DNA of 7,943 nt, taken from contig CANQKK010000036.1 of assembly GCA_947624475.1 (NCBI GenBank), positions 1-7,943 of the forward strand, in the 5' to 3' direction. Made by a program: the position numbers and the translations under genes. Source of the DNA: an uncultured Bacilli bacterium (lineage in GTDB: Bacteria > Bacillota_I > Bacilli_A > RF39 > UBA660). The notes beneath the pieces are model-generated. The model saw only the letters and a program-made list of their open reading frames with translations. It did not search any database and was not told the origin of the DNA. This document shows, in pieces, positions 5,429-7,943 of the stretch (position 1 is the stretch's first letter; each line of letters begins with the position of its first letter).

Positions 5429-6151
5429 ATGTATAAAAAAGTAGAGGGCATTGTCGTAAGTGAAGTATCATTTGAAGATACAAGTAAAATAATTAATATC
5501 TTTACCAAGAATGGTATTATCGGAGTTATAGCAAAAGGGGCTAAAAGGCTAAAGAGTCCTTTTTTTTCAGTTACTAGTAAACTATCTTTTGGAGTATTTA
5601 ATATTTATTATAAAGAGAAGGGATTATCGAAGTTAGTAGATGCTGATATATTAAATGATTATCGTAATATCAGAAAAGATATTAAAAAAATTAGTTATGC
5701 TACATATATATCAGAATTAGTAGTTCAAGTATATAAGCATGAGAGTAATAAAAATATTTATGATTTGTTTGTTATTTCATTAGATAAGATAAATAAAGGA
5801 TATGATCCGATGATGATTATGAATATTTTAAGACTTAAATTATTAAATTATTTAGGTATTAGACCTGTTATTGATAAATGTATCGAATGTGGTAATACGA
5901 GTGATATAGTTACGATATCTAGTTATAAAGGGGGATATATTTGTAAGAATTGTTATCGGGGAGAAAAAATAGTATCACCTAAAACAATAAGTTTAATTAG
6001 AGGATTATATTTTGTCGACTTAAGTAGGATTACGAAGATAGATGTAGAGGACGTAGTAAAAGAAGAAATTGACTTATTTATCAATGATTATTATGAAAGG
6101 TATTCGGGAATATATTTAAAGAGCAAAACTTTATTAGATAGCATAAAATAA
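5429..6151 (+). CDS. recO: DNA repair protein RecO
   Basis: RecO works with RecR and RecF to load RecA on SSB-coated DNA and to anneal strands in recombination repair. The 240-residue product has an N-terminal OB-fold (1-80, with EGIVVSEVSFEDTSKI and VIAKGAKRLKSPF), a helical middle, and a Cys4 zinc site C151-x2-C154…C172-x2-C175. Length is usual (about 240-255). The start ATG 5429 follows AAAGTGAT, a weak version of the local ribosome site; an in-frame GTG at 5420 overlaps that site and is unlikely. The gene follows yqzL by one base and precedes the PAP2-like gene by 18 bases. The glyQS genes that often come next in Bacillus are absent here. Confidence 0.95.
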   Translation: MYKKVEGIVVSEVSFEDTSKIINIFTKNGIIGVIAKGAKRLKSPFFSVTSKLSFGVFNIYYKEKGLSKLVDADILNDYRNIRKDIKKISYATYISELVVQVYKHESNKNIYDLFVISLDKINKGYDPMMIMNILRLKLLNYLGIRPVIDKCIECGNTSDIVTISSYKGGYICKNCYRGEKIVSPKTISLIRGLYFVDLSRITKIDVEDVVKEEIDLFINDYYERYSGIYLKSKTLLDSIK

Positions 6152-6169
6152 AATATAAGAAGGTGTTTT

Positions 6170-6577
6170 ATGCTATCATTTAAATATATTATTATTCCAA
6201 TTTTTGTTACTATTCTAGCACAGACTTTAAAGGTTATAATCGATGGTATTAAAAATAAAAGATTTAGTATGGAGAAATTTTTTAGGGGAATGGGAGGTAT
6301 GCCGAGTGCTCACTCATCTTTAGTCTCTAGCATAAGCGTTCTCATCTTTTTGGATAGTGGGGCTACTTCTTCACTCTTTGCTCTCTCTTTAATTATTTCC
6401 TTAATTGTTATCTATGATGCTATGGGAATTAGGTACGAGAGTGGACTTCATGCTAGGGAAATTAATAAACTTGCTAATACTTCACTTATGGAAAGTTTAG
6501 GACATAAACCATTAGAAGTAACTATGGGTATTTTATTTGGAATAGTACTTACTTTAATATTAAATATGTTAATATAA
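6170..6577 (+). CDS. Divergent PAP2-family membrane protein (YuiD-like)
   Basis: The 135-residue protein has four hydrophobic segments (about 5-25, 50-66, 68-84 and 113-135). It carries the hallmarks of the divergent PAP2 / DUF212 family: GGMPSAHSS (42-50), YDAMGIR (82-88) followed by the LHAREINKL segment (93-101), and ESLGHKPLEV (108-117). The SAHS and GIR motifs resemble parts of the PAP2 phosphatase signature, which suggests a lipid phosphate or isoprenoid-diphosphate substrate, but the reaction of this bacterial group is not settled to my knowledge. AAGAAGGTG at 6157-6165 is the ribosome site. It is the last gene of the era unit; with DgkA and the VanZ-like protein nearby, a lipid-carrier role is an attractive inference. 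Confidence 0.9.
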   Translation: MLSFKYIIIPIFVTILAQTLKVIIDGIKNKRFSMEKFFRGMGGMPSAHSSLVSSISVLIFLDSGATSSLFALSLIISLIVIYDAMGIRYESGLHAREINKLANTSLMESLGHKPLEVTMGILFGIVLTLILNMLI

Positions 6578-6616
6578 AAAATAAAATCAAGGGGATTTCC
6601 TTAACTTTATTTTTTT
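6576..6616. terminator. Bidirectional terminator between convergent units
   Basis: The imperfect hairpin has left arm AATAAAATCAAGG (6580-6592) and right arm CCTTAACTTTATT (6599-6611), with 11 of 13 positions paired and loop GGATTT. It is flanked by an A-run (6576-6581) and a T-run (6610-6616), so it works on both strands. It starts in the stop of the PAP2-like gene and spans the stop codon of the FemAB gene (6607-6609). Confidence 0.75.
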
Positions 6617-7797
6617 AGAGTATATATTACTTTGACAATACGATATAACCATTTATTAATTACTAAATCATAATTTCCAATGTACTCGTAGACATTACCA
6701 CCAAAACCCATTTTGAAAGTATATGTCTTGTCAGTTTTTTCCATACTATTTATTTTACCAAAATTAAATATTTTATAGTTTTGTGTTAAATACTTTTTAA
6801 TAATTTCCCATTTTATTAAATGTGAAGAGTAGAAACTTTCTAAATCTTTATTATGAGCCTCATCTAAGAAATATATTTCTCTATTATTTTTGACTATCAA
6901 TATGGCTCCGATAATGGCTCCTTTAGGATATTTAGAATAAAGATTTGTCGCTTTTATTATTTCATTATTATATTTAGTTATAAGCTTATCAGATTCCATT
7001 TTTTTATTTATTATGTCATTTGTTTTCTTAATATTTACATTCTGCATAATGTCATTAAGTTTATCATTTTTTTCTTCCTCTTCTTTGAGAAGAAAACGAT
7101 AATTATTAATATATTGCTCGGGGTCTATCTTAGCAAAATAAATTTCGGAAGATAGATTAGGGGTATTAAAGTTTTTAAGAATACTATCAATATAATTTCG
7201 ATCTAAATTTTTATTCAAGTTAAAGATAGTATCGGGATTATTATTTTCATCTTTGTAGATGGTTATAGCCCTCTTAAGAGATAAATTAATATTTCTCTTA
7301 GTATTAGAATTAAACATTGCATAAGTTTCATTTGGCGTTTTTTCACTTTTCAATATTACTTCTTGCACAGTTTTTTTATCATTTTTTACAAAGGCAAGTT
7401 CATCTAATTCTTTAATAAGTTTAGTATCGAAATATAATACTTCTTTATTTTTATTAAACATTTTATAAATGGCTCTATTTTCTACATTTAAGTAGACATA
7501 TTTTTTTTCTTTGAGATATGCCTTTAGAGTTATTATAAAATCTTTGAATAAATTATCATTATCATAATCAATAAGAAAGCCACCAGGAACATAACCTATT
7601 TTTAATTTACCGATACTTTTTTCGAGAATGAGAGCTGCTCCCATTAAAGTATCGTTATTTTCATTGATAAATCCTAGATAATACCTAGTGTAATCACTTT
7701 TGATATTAGCATATTCGACTGTTTGAAAATAATTTCGTGAACTGTGCATCTTAGAATAATTTTTAAATTGAGTTTCTGTTAATTCAATAATCTTCAT
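6607..7797 (-). CDS. FemAB-family aminoacyltransferase (peptidoglycan bridge)
   Basis: Fem enzymes use aminoacyl-tRNA to add amino acids to the lysine side chain of lipid II or peptidoglycan, building interpeptide bridges. The 396-residue product has the two-GNAT layout. Domain 1 (about 1-150) contains IGYVPGGFLIDY (67-78). Domain 2 has NTKRNINLSLKRAITIY (165-181). A coiled-coil arm covers about 226-285, rich in Glu/Lys/Asn. The C-terminal FNFGKINS (344-351) and FKMGFGGNVYEYIGNYDL (361-378) are conserved Fem blocks. AGGAGA (7804-7809, minus strand) sits 6 bases before ATG 7797. The frame continues upstream to 7917, but that stretch holds the promoter. The amino acid added cannot be read from sequence. 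It is monocistronic as far as the window shows. Confidence 0.9.
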   Translation of the reverse strand: MKIIELTETQFKNYSKMHSSRNYFQTVEYANIKSDYTRYYLGFINENNDTLMGAALILEKSIGKLKIGYVPGGFLIDYDNDNLFKDFIITLKAYLKEKKYVYLNVENRAIYKMFNKNKEVLYFDTKLIKELDELAFVKNDKKTVQEVILKSEKTPNETYAMFNSNTKRNINLSLKRAITIYKDENNNPDTIFNLNKNLDRNYIDSILKNFNTPNLSSEIYFAKIDPEQYINNYRFLLKEEEEKNDKLNDIMQNVNIKKTNDIINKKMESDKLITKYNNEIIKATNLYSKYPKGAIIGAILIVKNNREIYFLDEAHNKDLESFYSSHLIKWEIIKKYLTQNYKIFNFGKINSMEKTDKTYTFKMGFGGNVYEYIGNYDLVINKWLYRIVKVIYTLKK

Positions 7798-7803
7798 AAT
7801 TTT

Positions 7804-7824
7804 TCTCCTATAGAGATTATACCA
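7804..7824 (-). promoter_or_regulatory. Extended -10 promoter and ribosome site of the FemAB gene
   Basis: On the minus strand the -10 is a perfect TATAAT (7821-7816) preceded by TGG (7824-7822), giving TATGGTATAAT. No good -35 is visible at the right distance. The ribosome site AGGAGA (7809-7804) follows after only 6 bases, so the 5' untranslated leader would be very short. The pair decides the start at 7797. Confidence 0.65.
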
Positions 7825-7943
7825 TACATTTTTAAGTTTTGGTAGTATATTTAAATGAAAATACACGTTAAAATTATAGTTTAAAATAATAATTGTGATT
7901 TTTATTAATAAATTCAATACTTTATAAAGAAATTTGTACTTAA
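7825..7943. other. AT-rich edge region without a recognised gene
   Basis: Beyond the FemAB promoter I see no coding frame with a ribosome site, no hairpin with a T-tract and no RNA gene. It may hold upstream promoter elements and the flank of a gene outside the window. Confidence 0.5.

Noticed and set aside
7798..7917. 40-residue N-terminal extension of the FemAB gene
   Set aside because: The stretch contains the extended -10 promoter and the AGGAGA ribosome site for ATG 7797, and the added residues do not look like a Fem N-terminus.
1..7943. Mycoplasma-type genetic code (TGA read as Trp)
   Set aside because: All recognised proteins are full length without internal TGA and use TGG for Trp, so there is no positive evidence for reassignment.

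Overview
The window is AT-rich, densely coded DNA from a low-GC Gram-positive bacterium of the Bacillota, most likely a Bacilli-related or gut-type lineage. Evidence is the conserved cluster ybeY-dgkA-cdd-era-yqzL-recO, the pair sepF-divIVA, a FemAB-type peptidoglycan enzyme and Bacillus-like Shine-Dalgarno sites. Cell-wall and lipid-carrier genes make a wall-less mollicute unlikely. I could not fix the genus. All proteins read through in the standard code, and no gene here ends in TGA (10 TAA, 4 TAG).

Layout. (1) 1-593: the tail of a gene cut by the left edge, overlapping a small type IV prepilin-like gene; probably the end of a pilin or pseudopilin cluster. (2) 648-1565: a sepF-divIVA cell-division unit with an extended -10 promoter and an intrinsic terminator. 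(3) 1643-3495: a tight unit vanZ-like, ybeY, dgkA, cdd, ending in a terminator. (4) 3537-4348: a monocistronic gene for a membrane-anchored or secreted protein resembling TasA/camelysin-type proteins, with its own promoter and terminator, sitting where cdd and era are normally adjacent. (5) 4354-6616: the unit era, yqzL (a 30-codon gene), recO and a YuiD-like divergent PAP2 gene. (6) 7824-6607 on the minus strand: a FemAB-family gene with its own promoter, converging on the previous unit at a probable bidirectional terminator.

The genes fall into linked themes: ribosome maturation (YbeY, Era), recombination repair (RecO), pyrimidine salvage (Cdd), division-site organisation (SepF, DivIVA-like), and envelope work (undecaprenol/diacylglycerol kinase, VanZ-like protein, YuiD-like protein, FemAB). 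Most of the window is ordinary core genome. The most unusual parts are the surface-protein gene inserted in the cdd-era junction, the short DivIVA-like protein lacking the usual membrane-inserting residues, and the pilin remnant at the left edge. I see no rRNA, tRNA, CRISPR array, insertion sequence or defence system. No gene-free stretch exceeds about 165 bases.
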